DNA from: FEB-12 sp964503315
Lineage (GTDB): Bacteria > Zixibacteria > MSB-5A5 > GN15 > FEB-12
Direction: 5' to 3'
Length of the DNA stretch: 64,000 bases
Assembly (NCBI GenBank): GCA_964503315.1
Contig: CAZCZL010000004.1
Span: 181,238-245,237, forward strand
The translations under genes and the position numbers were made by a program. Numbering within the stretch: the first letter of the stretch is position 1; every line of letters starts with the position of its first letter. Shown here piece by piece: positions 1 to 7,843 of the stretch. The notes under the pieces were generated by a model. It searched no databases and was not told the origin of the DNA. It saw only the letters and a program-made list of their open reading frames with translations.

Positions 1-199
1 TGGTCAAGATACCGGCGTGACTCCCGATCGCGTCATTTGCAGACGAACCAGCAGAATCAGTAACGCCTGCCGCTGCGGTGCTGTCTGATGCCTGTTTCGC
101 GAGGAGACTTTCGGGTCGAACTGAATCTGGAGAAGTTTGCGCGGTGACTGAAGTCACCAGTATTAAAGCGATGAAGATCCCGAAGAATGATCTGGTCAT
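1..199 (-). CDS. Exported protein of unknown function, N-terminal part only
   Basis: The frame is open from an ATG at 199 down to the left edge, giving 66 residues of a protein whose C-terminus lies outside the window. The start is supported by a GAGGTGGG ribosome-binding site just upstream. The first 20 residues form a typical signal peptide (MTRSFF, a hydrophobic run, then TSVTA-Q). What follows is a Ser/Ala/Thr/Asp-rich stretch with no motif I recognise. It is probably periplasmic or outer-membrane associated. It lies about 105 nt past the rpmA terminator, so it is likely its own transcript. Confidence 0.6.
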   Translation of the reverse strand, partial: MTRSFFGIFIALILVTSVTAQTSPDSVRPESLLAKQASDSTAAAGVTDSAGSSANDAIGSHAGILT

Positions 200-304
200 A
201 TTCCCACCTCAGGTTCGTCGGTCGAATAGTCCAAATTATCCTAACCGAAGGATGAAGTCAAGGCTCGTCTGGAGCGAGGAGGTTGTGAAAGTCGACTGCA
301 CCCA

Positions 305-332
305 ACAAAAAACCCACTGTTGCCAGTGGGTT
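305..332 (-). terminator. Intrinsic terminator after rpmA
   Basis: On the minus strand a 9-bp perfect stem (AACCCACTG / CAGTGGGTT) with a 4-nt loop is followed by a T-run. It begins about 25 nt after the rpmA stop. Confidence 0.85.
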
Positions 333-356
333 CATGTCTTGCTTTCGTCTCCGGTT

Positions 357-608
357 CTATTCGTACACTGAGACGCGCTTGCCGGTTTTGCCGACACGTT
401 CGTACTTAACGACGCCGGTCACTTTGGCGAACAGCGTGTAGTCGCGACCAGTGCCAACATTGTGACCCGCACGGATCGGCGTGCCACACTGGCGAACGAT
501 GATAGCACCGGCGGTCACGGCCTGGCCGGAATAGACCTTGGTCCCACGTCGCTGGCCGCCCGAATCGCGACCATTCTTGGAGGAACCTACACCTTTTTTG
601 TGAGCCAT
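357..608 (-). CDS. rpmA: 50S ribosomal protein L27
   Basis: An 83-residue L27 of normal length. It starts MAHKKGVGSS and has the conserved SKNGRDS and GTKVYSGQ segments, so there is no cleaved Firmicutes-type N-terminal extension. L27 sits near the peptidyl-transferase centre, and its N-terminus contacts tRNA ends. The start has an AGAGGT ribosome-binding site. It has its own promoter and terminator and is not followed or preceded by rplU (L21), its usual partner; the upstream gene is clpC. Identification is firm. Confidence 0.97.
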   Translation of the reverse strand: MAHKKGVGSSKNGRDSGGQRRGTKVYSGQAVTAGAIIVRQCGTPIRAGHNVGTGRDYTLFAKVTGVVKYERVGKTGKRVSVYE

Positions 609-694
609 CTCATTACCTCTATAACTACGTTCTTCTTCTCAAATCTCGACCTCCCCGGCCATACCTTCCCCACGGCTGCCGGAACAGGGGACGC

Positions 695-722
695 AATATA
701 CTAGTTCCAACCAATTAGGCAA
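695..722 (-). promoter_or_regulatory. Candidate sigma70-type promoter of rpmA
   Basis: Minus strand: -35 TTGCCT (717-722), 16-nt spacer, -10 TATATT (695-700). It lies about 87 nt upstream of the rpmA start and downstream of the clpC terminator, so rpmA appears to be an independent transcript with a leader of roughly 80 nt. Confidence 0.55.
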
Positions 723-795
723 GAAATATCGTAACATATTACCCGAAAAGCAGTTATGGCGGCTGCTCGGATCGGTTCTTGCGCGCCCGGGACCA

Positions 796-827
796 TAAAA
801 AAACCCGCCCGGTTGGCCGAGCGGGTT
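796..827 (-). terminator. Intrinsic terminator after clpC
   Basis: Minus strand: stem AACCCGC / GCGGGTT with a GC-rich loop, then seven T. It lies 27 nt past the clpC stop and ends the lolE-lolD-mcsA-mcsB-clpC unit. Confidence 0.85.
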
Positions 828-853
828 GATGTATTCAATCGAATCAGGTCGAC

Positions 854-3301
854 TTACTGCCCGACCTTTTGCTCCTTCGGCGCGGCATTGAAGGTGAACG
901 TCAGCCGATCCAGCTCGGCGGCGATCACCAGATCCAGGTCGCCGGCATATTGCCCGCGCAGGATCTCTTCGGCCAGGGGATCCTCCAGGTACTTCTGCAA
1001 CGCCCGCTTGAGCGGCCGCGCTCCGTACGCCGGATCGTATCCCTTGTCGACCAGGAAGTTCTTTGCCTCATCGGTCAGCTTGAAGCTGATACCGCGCTCG
1101 GCCAGACGCTTCGCCACATCGACCACCAGGATATCGATGATCTGCTTGATATGTTCGCGGTCGAGCGAGTGGAAGATCACCGTTTCGTCGATACGATTCA
1201 ACAGTTCCGGATTGAACAGCTTCTTCAGTTCATCCATGATCTTGTGACGCATCCCGTCATACGACCCGTCAAAATCGGCGCCGTCAAACCCGACCGTCTT
1301 CTGTTCGCGCAACTGACGCGTACCGACGTTGGAGGTCATAATGACGATCGTATTTTTGAAGTCGACCCGTCGACCGAACGAATCAGTCAGCGCGCCGTCA
1401 TCAAACAACTGCAACAGGATATTGAAAACTTCCGGATGCGCTTTTTCGATCTCGTCGAGGAGCACTACCGAATACGGTTTGCGACGGACTTTCTCCGTCA
1501 ACTGGCCGCCTTCTTCGTACCCGACATATCCGGGCGGCGCGCCGATGAGACGCGACACCGCGAATTTCTCCATATATTCCGACATATCGATACGGATCAG
1601 TGCTTCCGGATCATCAAACAGGAAGTCCGCCAGAGAGCGGGCCAACTCCGTTTTGCCAACACCGGTCGGGCCAAGGAACAGGAAGGTACCGATCGGACGG
1701 CGCGGGTCGCCCAATCCGGCGCGGGCGCGACGGAGTGTCCGCGACAGCGTGGTGATGGCTTCTTCCTGGCCGACGATCTGCTTTTTCAACTCTTCTTCCA
1801 TGCGAAGCAGACGCTGAGATTCCTTCTCCTCCAGGCGGAAGAGCGGGATACCGGTCATCTTGGAGAGAACCATCGCCACATCATCCGCGGACAACGTGAC
1901 GCGTTCTTTCTCGCGGGTCTCTTCCCATTTCTTGGACTGATCCGCGAGCTTCTCCTTTTCGGCTTTGATCTCGTCGCGCAACTGCGCGGCGGTCTCAAAC
2001 GCCTGATTTTTGACCGCCTCTTCCTTGCGGTGCATCAATTCGGCGATGCGCGTTTCGGATTCGGAGAAGAATCCAGGGCGCGTATAGGTCGACAGATGCG
2101 CGCGCGAGCCAGCCTCGTCGATGAGGTCAATAGCTTTATCGGGCTGATATTTGCCGGAGATATAGCGATTCGACAGCTTCACCGACGCGACGATCGCATC
2201 ATCCGAAATATGCAACTTGTGGTGCTCTTCGTACTTCGGACGGAGCCCCTTCAATATCTTGATTGTATCTTCTTCGGAGGGTGGCTCCACCATCACCGTC
2301 TGGAACCGGCGTTCCAGGGCGCCATCCTTTTCGATATACTTGCGGTATTCGTTCAGCGTAGTGGCGCCGATGCAGCGCAACTCACCGCGCGACAGTGACG
2401 GCTTGAAGATGTTCGAAGCATCCAGCGAACCTTCCGCTCCACCCGCGCCGACGATGGTATGCAACTCGTCGATGAAGATGATGACATCGGTGGAGTTGAT
2501 GATCTCAGTCATCACCGCTTTAAGGCGCTCTTCGAACTGACCGCGATACTTCGTACCGGCGACGAGCGACGCCATATCGAGCGTCACGACACGCTTGTTT
2601 TCGAGCGTCTGTGGGACATTTCCCTCGACGATTCTTTGCGCGAGTCCTTCGGCGATGGCGGTCTTGCCAACCCCCGGCTCACCGATGAGCACCGGATTAT
2701 TCTTTTTGCGCCGTGACAGTACCTGGCAGACGCGCTCTATCTCGGTCTCGCGACCGATGATCGGATCGAGTTTGCCGCGACGCGCCAGTTCGGTCAGGTC
2801 GCGACCAAAATGGTCAAGCGCCGGCGTCTTGGATTTTTTTCGTTTTTTCTTGAACGAAGACGGCTTGCCGGACTGAATATTCTTCAGCTCTTCGTAGGCT
2901 TCTTTATAGTCGATCTCGTAGGTCGATAGCACCTGGGCAGCTACCCCCTCTTCATCCTTCAGCAAGGCGAGGAGAATATGCTCAGTGTCGATATCCTTGG
3001 ATTTAAGCGCCCGCGCTTCCTGACCGGAGACCTCGAGCGTCTTTTTCGCGCGTGCGGTCAGCGGAAGCTGGCCCATGGTCATCGTCCCGCCCGACGGCTG
3101 CACGACCTCTTCGATCGACGCCTTCAGGTCGTCCATGTCCAGTCCGAGGTTGCCGATGATATCGACCGCCCGGCCTTCCCCGAGACGAATCAATCCCAAC
3201 AGGAGATGTTCCGTACCGATGTAATCATGTCGAAGTCGCGCGGCCTCGTCCCGGGCATATTCGATCGCCCGACGGGCCGCTTCGGTAAACATCTCATTCA
3301 T
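854..3301 (-). CDS. clpC: ATP-dependent Clp protease ATPase subunit ClpC
   Basis: An 815-residue Hsp100 unfoldase. It has an N-terminal Clp-N repeat pair (1-140), a first AAA+ domain with Walker A GEPGVGKT (about 207-214), a middle UVR-type coiled segment typical of ClpC rather than ClpA/ClpB, a second AAA+ domain with GPTGVGKTE, and a C-terminal D2-small domain. In known systems ClpC feeds substrates marked by arginine phosphorylation to ClpP. Here it is the last gene after mcsA and mcsB (73-nt gap), which supports that role. No clpP lies in the window. Confidence 0.96.
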   Translation of the reverse strand: MNEMFTEAARRAIEYARDEAARLRHDYIGTEHLLLGLIRLGEGRAVDIIGNLGLDMDDLKASIEEVVQPSGGTMTMGQLPLTARAKKTLEVSGQEARALKSKDIDTEHILLALLKDEEGVAAQVLSTYEIDYKEAYEELKNIQSGKPSSFKKKRKKSKTPALDHFGRDLTELARRGKLDPIIGRETEIERVCQVLSRRKKNNPVLIGEPGVGKTAIAEGLAQRIVEGNVPQTLENKRVVTLDMASLVAGTKYRGQFEERLKAVMTEIINSTDVIIFIDELHTIVGAGGAEGSLDASNIFKPSLSRGELRCIGATTLNEYRKYIEKDGALERRFQTVMVEPPSEEDTIKILKGLRPKYEEHHKLHISDDAIVASVKLSNRYISGKYQPDKAIDLIDEAGSRAHLSTYTRPGFFSESETRIAELMHRKEEAVKNQAFETAAQLRDEIKAEKEKLADQSKKWEETREKERVTLSADDVAMVLSKMTGIPLFRLEEKESQRLLRMEEELKKQIVGQEEAITTLSRTLRRARAGLGDPRRPIGTFLFLGPTGVGKTELARSLADFLFDDPEALIRIDMSEYMEKFAVSRLIGAPPGYVGYEEGGQLTEKVRRKPYSVVLLDEIEKAHPEVFNILLQLFDDGALTDSFGRRVDFKNTIVIMTSNVGTRQLREQKTVGFDGADFDGSYDGMRHKIMDELKKLFNPELLNRIDETVIFHSLDREHIKQIIDILVVDVAKRLAERGISFKLTDEAKNFLVDKGYDPAYGARPLKRALQKYLEDPLAEEILRGQYAGDLDLVIAAELDRLTFTFNAAPKEQKVGQ

Positions 3302-3374
3302 GCTGTGTCTTCCTTCCTGTCACGTGTACATATATACCGTCACACGGCATTAGTTTCTCCAGAACAGCGTCCGG

Positions 3375-4454
3375 CTAGTCCGAGTTCCGCAGCTTCTCGC
3401 GCACCAACTGGGCGCGAACGAAGTCGCGACGATTCGGGTCCATCTCCTGTCCGAAGTACTTTTGCAGGTGCGCCGGCTGCGACAATAGCAATACTTCGTT
3501 GATAAGGGCGACATTCAGAAAATCGATGATCTTCATCGCGTGCCCGAGCCGGACCGCCGACAACAGGTTCATCACCTCTTCCGACGTCAAAACTCGCGCG
3601 TATTTCAGAATGCCGTATGCCCGCCATATCTTGTCTTCGACCATATCCGCGGCTTCATCCATTAACCGTTGGCGGGCTGCCGCTTCCGCCTCGATGATCT
3701 CCCGTACCACCCGGGTGATCTGCTGAAGGATCTCCGATTCCGACACCCCCAGCGTGTTTTGGTTGGAGACCTGGAACAGATTCCCCAGCACATCGGAGCC
3801 TTCGCCATAAAATCCGCGCACAATCAGCCCACTATGGGTAATGCGCGAAATCACTTTCTCGATATCCCGGGTCAGAACCAGACCGGGTAGATGTATCAGG
3901 ACCGAGGCCCGCATGCCGGTACCGGCATTGGTCGGGCAGGCGGTCATGTAGCCAAAATCAGCGTCGTAATCAAACTCGAGGAATTTCCCGATCTCAAGGT
4001 CATATCGCGTCGCCTGCTCAAATGCTCCTTGCGGGTCGAACCCGGCGGTCAACGATTGGATGCGCAGATGGTCCTCTTCGTTGATCATGATCGAGACCTG
4101 TTCTGCAGGGCTGATGAACAGCGCTTTGGAGGTGTCGCCATTCAGAAAAACCGGCGATATCAGATGTCGTTCCACCAGGAAATCCCGATCAAGATCCGAT
4201 ATTTCCTGCGCCTTGACATAGGTGCCTTCATGCAGGATAGAGGAATGCCCCATCGCGGAATCGAAATAGCCGACTATTCGCCGTTTGGTTTCGGTATCCG
4301 CGGTGGTCGGAAAGCGGCACCCAGCCACATTTCGGGCCAGGCGGACTCTGGTCGACAGCACCACCAGCGCCTCGTCCCCTTTTCCGGATAACCAGGTCGC
4401 CGGCGATTTTGCCATGGTCTCAAACATCTCGACAACTCTCTCTGCTGCGCTCAC
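3375..4454 (-). CDS. mcsB: Protein-arginine kinase McsB
   Basis: 359 residues, the usual length. It belongs to the phosphagen (ATP:guanido) kinase fold and phosphorylates arginines on proteins to tag them for ClpC. Visible signatures are STRVRLARN (nucleotide-binding arginines), NEEDHLRIQ, ACPTNAGTGMRAS and GFYGEGS. The C-terminal RDFVRA (343-348) matches the RDxxRA phosphoarginine-binding motif that gives allosteric control. All key segments look intact, so it should be active. Its start overlaps the mcsA stop by 4 nt (ATGA), pointing to coupled translation. Confidence 0.95.
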   Translation of the reverse strand: MSAAERVVEMFETMAKSPATWLSGKGDEALVVLSTRVRLARNVAGCRFPTTADTETKRRIVGYFDSAMGHSSILHEGTYVKAQEISDLDRDFLVERHLISPVFLNGDTSKALFISPAEQVSIMINEEDHLRIQSLTAGFDPQGAFEQATRYDLEIGKFLEFDYDADFGYMTACPTNAGTGMRASVLIHLPGLVLTRDIEKVISRITHSGLIVRGFYGEGSDVLGNLFQVSNQNTLGVSESEILQQITRVVREIIEAEAAARQRLMDEAADMVEDKIWRAYGILKYARVLTSEEVMNLLSAVRLGHAMKIIDFLNVALINEVLLLSQPAHLQKYFGQEMDPNRRDFVRAQLVREKLRNSD

Positions 4455-4981
4455 GAATTATGTCCTACTGCGTGTTTGATCGATTTCAGTTTGTCGCGAA
4501 GTTCGGCGGCCCGCTCGAAATCCTCGGCGGTGATCGCCTTGCGCAATTCTGTCTCCAGTCGCTCTTCTTCCTTGATCGGCAGGAGCACTTCGCCCCGCTC
4601 GGCAACCTCCGGAAGTTCCGGCGATTTGCCACGGTGCAACGACGCGCCATGTATCTTGCGCATGATAGACTCCAGCCGCGGACGGAAGGTCCGGTAGCAA
4701 TCGCCGCATCCAAACCGCCCAAGACGAGTGAACTCGTCGAAAGTCAGCTTGCAGTTCGGGCAGACCAGCGCATCCTGCGGCGCTCCCACCCCTTCAGGGG
4801 CAAGACTTTTGGCCAGATTGGTCAGGATCTCGGCCAGGGGAAACGGCATATTATCCAGCGGCGAATGGAATCCGCGCGCCGAGGCGCACTCCCTGCAGAG
4901 CGCCAGCGATATCTTTTCGTTGTTGATGATCTGCGTCAGGTTGACCTGCGCTTCCCGCTTCTTACAGTCCTGGCATACCAT
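4451..4981 (-). CDS. mcsA: McsA, zinc-finger/UVR activator of McsB
   Basis: 176 residues. The N-terminal half has four CxxC pairs (CQDC, CREC, CPNC, CGDC) that form two zinc sites. The C-terminus is a UVR domain (about residues 138-170), the helical hairpin also found in UvrB/UvrC and ClpC. In Bacillus, McsA binds and activates McsB and helps dock it to ClpC. The gene sits between lolD (20-nt gap) and mcsB (4-nt overlap). The repressor gene ctsR, which normally heads this cluster in Firmicutes, is absent. Confidence 0.92.
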   Translation of the reverse strand: MVCQDCKKREAQVNLTQIINNEKISLALCRECASARGFHSPLDNMPFPLAEILTNLAKSLAPEGVGAPQDALVCPNCKLTFDEFTRLGRFGCGDCYRTFRPRLESIMRKIHGASLHRGKSPELPEVAERGEVLLPIKEEERLETELRKAITAEDFERAAELRDKLKSIKHAVGHNS

Positions 4982-5001
4982 GGTTGTCGCGTGTCCTTCC
5001 G

Positions 5002-5697
5002 TTAACCGTGCAGCCTGCCGTCAGCCATATGCAACTGACGGGTGCATCGTTCGGCCAGCTCCTGGTTATGCGTTGCGATCAAAAATGTGGTCGACTTTTC
5101 GGAGTTGAGACGGAAGAGCAGATCGTGGAGCATGCGACCAGTCGCCGAATCGAGATTCCCGGATGGCTCATCCGCCAGCACAACTCCCGGATCATTGGCC
5201 AGTGCGCGGGCGACCGCTACTCGCTGTTGTTCCCCGCCCGACAACTGGTCTGGACGGTGACTTTTTCTACCACTTAAACCAACTTCCGCCAATAACAGTT
5301 CCCCCTGTCGGGCCGCATCAGTCCGCTTAACCCCGGCTAACAGCATGGGGATCATGACATTCTCCAGTGCGGTGAAATCCTCGAGCAGGTAATGAAACTG
5401 GAACACAAAGCCAACTTTCTGATTCCGTATCTTCGCTCGTTCTTCTTCCGTCAGAGAGCTGAAGGCCATACCATCCAGACTCACCTGACCGTCACTCGGG
5501 CGATCTAGCCCACCTAGAATATGCAGCAAGGTCGATTTCCCTACCCCGGAGACCCCGGTGATTGCGACCATCTCGCCGCGTTTCACCGCAAGATCCACGC
5601 CCTTGAGCACCTGGAGAGTCCCCTCCGCCGTCTCAAACTGACGGTGAACTCCCGTTGCCTCAAGAATATGCTTAGACTGCTGCACGGACAGCTCCAT
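5002..5697 (-). CDS. lolD: Lipoprotein-releasing ABC transporter ATPase LolD
   Basis: 231 residues, cytoplasmic ATPase of the LolCDE/MacB class. Walker A GVSGVGKST, Q-loop in FVFQFHYLLEDF, signature LSGGEQQR, Walker B VVLADEPSG and the switch histidine in IATHNQE are all present. With the LolC/E-type permease encoded 90 nt upstream it should extract lipoproteins from the inner membrane for transfer to the outer membrane. LolD and MacB-type ATPases look alike; the neighbour favours LolD. Confidence 0.9.
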   Translation of the reverse strand: MELSVQQSKHILEATGVHRQFETAEGTLQVLKGVDLAVKRGEMVAITGVSGVGKSTLLHILGGLDRPSDGQVSLDGMAFSSLTEEERAKIRNQKVGFVFQFHYLLEDFTALENVMIPMLLAGVKRTDAARQGELLLAEVGLSGRKSHRPDQLSGGEQQRVAVARALANDPGVVLADEPSGNLDSATGRMLHDLLFRLNSEKSTTFLIATHNQELAERCTRQLHMADGRLHG

Positions 5698-5787
5698 CCT
5701 GACCGGTAACCCGGCTACCTGTTGACTGACTATCCGTTACATTCATTGTCGCCATTCTTGCTCAAAGTTTTAGCAGGGCAAGGACAT

Positions 5788-7017
5788 CTACTTGCGAAGC
5801 ACCTCTACTACCGACATCCGGGCCGCCTGGCTCGCGGGATACAGCGCTGCCAGATAGCAGATGGTCAGGGTCACCAACCCCGCCAGGCCAAAGTCAACCC
5901 AATGAACCTCAATCGGGACGTAGCTGACAAAATAGAGATCCGCCGGCAATGACACCACTTTGTAGCGGTTTTGGATGAACGCCAATACCAGCGCCAACGT
6001 CCACCCGACTCCCACTCCTATCACCGCAATGAATATCCCCTTCATAACAAAAATCCTGCGGATACCGGCAGGAGTGGTCCCGAGTGTTTTGAGTATCCCT
6101 ATCTCCGCGCGCTTTTCCATGGTCAGCATGACAAGCGTGGAGATGATCGAGAAGGCGGCGACCAGCACAATCAGAATGAAACCGAGCCCAAGCACCAGTT
6201 TTTCAATAGCTATCCAGGAGAAGAGGTTTTTGTGCAGCACATTCCAGGGCACGACATCATACTCGTTTCCAAGCGATGAATCGATCACCGGTGTCAGTCT
6301 CTCCGCCTCGTAGATATCTGTCAATTTGAGATGAACCGCGGTCGCGACATCCCCCATCATAAACAGCTTCTGTGCGGATTCGAGTGAAATGTAGGTCAAC
6401 TCGCCATCGAATTCGTAGTATCCAGTCTCGAATATTCCCGCCACATAGAACTTCATGATGCGGGGAGAGATACTTCGCCGTAGATCCTCGCCACGTAGCG
6501 CGTACAGGGCGACTTCCTGGCCAACATACACTCCCAGTCGGTCGGCAAGATTCTTCCCCAGCACGATCCCCGGCAATGAGTCCCCATTGATGAGCGTCCG
6601 CTCGAAGTTGTACGACCCCTCTTTGATATCCCGGGCAATGTTCGCGGTCTGTTGCTCTTTGGCGGGGTCAATGCCTCGCACCACCACGCCATCCCCCTGC
6701 CCTGATTCCGAACTGATCGCGGCTTTGTAATAGATAAATGGTGAGGCCGCCACCACACCAGGGACCTTCTCGAGACGATCCACCAATTGCTCGTAATCCG
6801 GAATAAACTCGCCACGAATGCTGAAAACCGTGATGTGTGACGTGGTGCCGAGCAGACGGCTGCGAATCTCCGCCTCAAACCCGTTATGCATGGACATCAC
6901 GAAGCAGACCACCGCCACACCCAGGGTCACCCCGGCGATGGTCATCCAGGTTGAAACAGAGATAAAGAACCGCCCGGAGCGGAAATAGCGGCGTGCGATG
7001 TAGCTTTCGAATGTCAT
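5788..7017 (-). CDS. lolE: Lipoprotein-releasing ABC transporter permease, LolC/LolE family
   Basis: 409 residues. The N-terminus is the family hallmark (FESYIARRYFRS, then a membrane helix containing TIAGVTLGVAVV). A large periplasmic MacB-like domain (about 45-270) and three C-terminal membrane helices follow (near 275-300, 325-350 and 370-395). There is only one permease gene, so the complex is probably a homodimer with LolD, as in species with a single LolF-like permease. It is the first gene of the operon that continues to clpC. Confidence 0.88.
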   Translation of the reverse strand: MTFESYIARRYFRSGRFFISVSTWMTIAGVTLGVAVVCFVMSMHNGFEAEIRSRLLGTTSHITVFSIRGEFIPDYEQLVDRLEKVPGVVAASPFIYYKAAISSESGQGDGVVVRGIDPAKEQQTANIARDIKEGSYNFERTLINGDSLPGIVLGKNLADRLGVYVGQEVALYALRGEDLRRSISPRIMKFYVAGIFETGYYEFDGELTYISLESAQKLFMMGDVATAVHLKLTDIYEAERLTPVIDSSLGNEYDVVPWNVLHKNLFSWIAIEKLVLGLGFILIVLVAAFSIISTLVMLTMEKRAEIGILKTLGTTPAGIRRIFVMKGIFIAVIGVGVGWTLALVLAFIQNRYKVVSLPADLYFVSYVPIEVHWVDFGLAGLVTLTICYLAALYPASQAARMSVVEVLRK

Positions 7018-7057
7018 CCGTTACTGCGAGTTATACACTCCACATAGTTCATGAGGA

Positions 7058-7087
7058 AACATACCAGATGACAAATAGATAAATCAA
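7058..7087 (-). promoter_or_regulatory. Candidate promoter of the lolE-lolD-mcsA-mcsB-clpC operon
   Basis: Minus strand: TTGATT (7082-7087), 18-nt spacer, TATGTT (7058-7063), about 40 nt upstream of lolE. I see no CIRCE or CtsR-type repeat in this region. Confidence 0.4.
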
Positions 7088-7170
7088 TTGGTTTTCCACC
7101 TCCCTGCCGCCAATCTAACCGATTGCGACCCATACATCTTGAGAAGTCTCCCACCGTCCGTTTGCCTCAA

Positions 7171-7201
7171 TAAAAAGGCCCCATGATCGCTCACGGGGCC
7201 T
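7171..7201 (-). terminator. Intrinsic terminator after the 107-residue exported protein gene
   Basis: Minus strand: an 11-bp stem (AGGCCCC core, one G-U pair), 4-nt loop, then TTTTTA. It isolates the small gene at 7225-7548 from lolE. Confidence 0.85.
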
Positions 7202-7224
7202 GTCACCTGCCTGAAAGGCGCTCA

Positions 7225-7548
7225 CTACTGGTCTATTCTCAGGCGGTCACGAAGACGAATCCAGAGACCGTGCACGGAATCCATCGTCGAGCCGACCCCT
7301 TCACGGATCGTGTTGGCAAAACGATGTCCCCACTGGTAGCGGCTGCCGATCCCGGTGCTGTCACAGGTCGGGCGGACATAGTCAGCGTCCTGACCGTTCG
7401 GGATCCCATCGCCATCCGCGTCATTCAAATACTGGTAGCGATGATTGAACTGGTTCATCGTGCCGTTTCCATTCCCGTTGGATTGCGCCATCGCGCTCAG
7501 AGCCAGCACGAAGGACAACATCACCGTAAGCATCACCACGCGTTTCAT
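7225..7548 (-). CDS. Small exported protein with a calcium-type DxDxDG loop
   Basis: 107 residues. It has a strong AGGAGG ribosome-binding site, a signal peptide (MKRVVMLTVM, hydrophobic run, AMA-Q), an Asn/Gly-rich stretch, then DADGDGIPNGQDADY. That segment matches the thrombospondin type-3/dockerin-like calcium loop common in secreted proteins. The rest is basic and unmatched. It has a strong terminator of its own and so is probably a single-gene transcript. Function unknown. Confidence 0.75.
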   Translation of the reverse strand: MKRVVMLTVMLSFVLALSAMAQSNGNGNGTMNQFNHRYQYLNDADGDGIPNGQDADYVRPTCDSTGIGSRYQWGHRFANTIREGVGSTMDSVHGLWIRLRDRLRIDQ

Positions 7549-7809
7549 CGAATACCTCCTCTTACATTATGGGTGACTTCGCAGCCACCTGTTTCTTGTT
7601 ACGGAGAATTCAAATTGCGAATCGCATGCCAAGACCACGCAAGTTACGACACCCCTGTGGATCAAAGAGATAGATAGACTACGTTGTCTTCGTTAATGGG
7701 GCTTACTGAACAGGATGGTACACTCCGGGATATTCGGCGTACCATGTTGTACAGAGGCAACTTACCTGTGTGACGGAACCATCGAATTGTAACAAAACTC
7801 TACAGCGAA

Positions 7810-7839
7810 AGAGGAACGAAACAGACGTTTCGTTCCTCT
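7810..7839 (-). terminator. Hairpin terminator after lysS
   Basis: A perfect 13-bp stem (AGAGGAACGAAAC and its complement) with a 4-nt loop lies directly after the lysS stop. The T-tract on the minus strand is short and interrupted, so termination efficiency is uncertain. Confidence 0.6.
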
Positions 7840-7843
7840 GCTT

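Noticed and set aside
1..371. A plus-strand 97-codon frame at 78-371
   Set aside because: It runs through the rpmA terminator and opposes the better supported exported protein on the minus strand.
869..2398. A 509-codon open frame on the plus strand inside clpC
   Set aside because: It lies antisense to a certain gene, has no ribosome-binding site and encodes no recognisable sequence; GC-biased third positions make such shadow frames common here.
7018..7170. CIRCE or CtsR heat-shock operator before lolE-mcsAB-clpC
   Set aside because: No TTAGCACTC-n9-GAGTGCTAA or CtsR heptad repeat is present in the leader.
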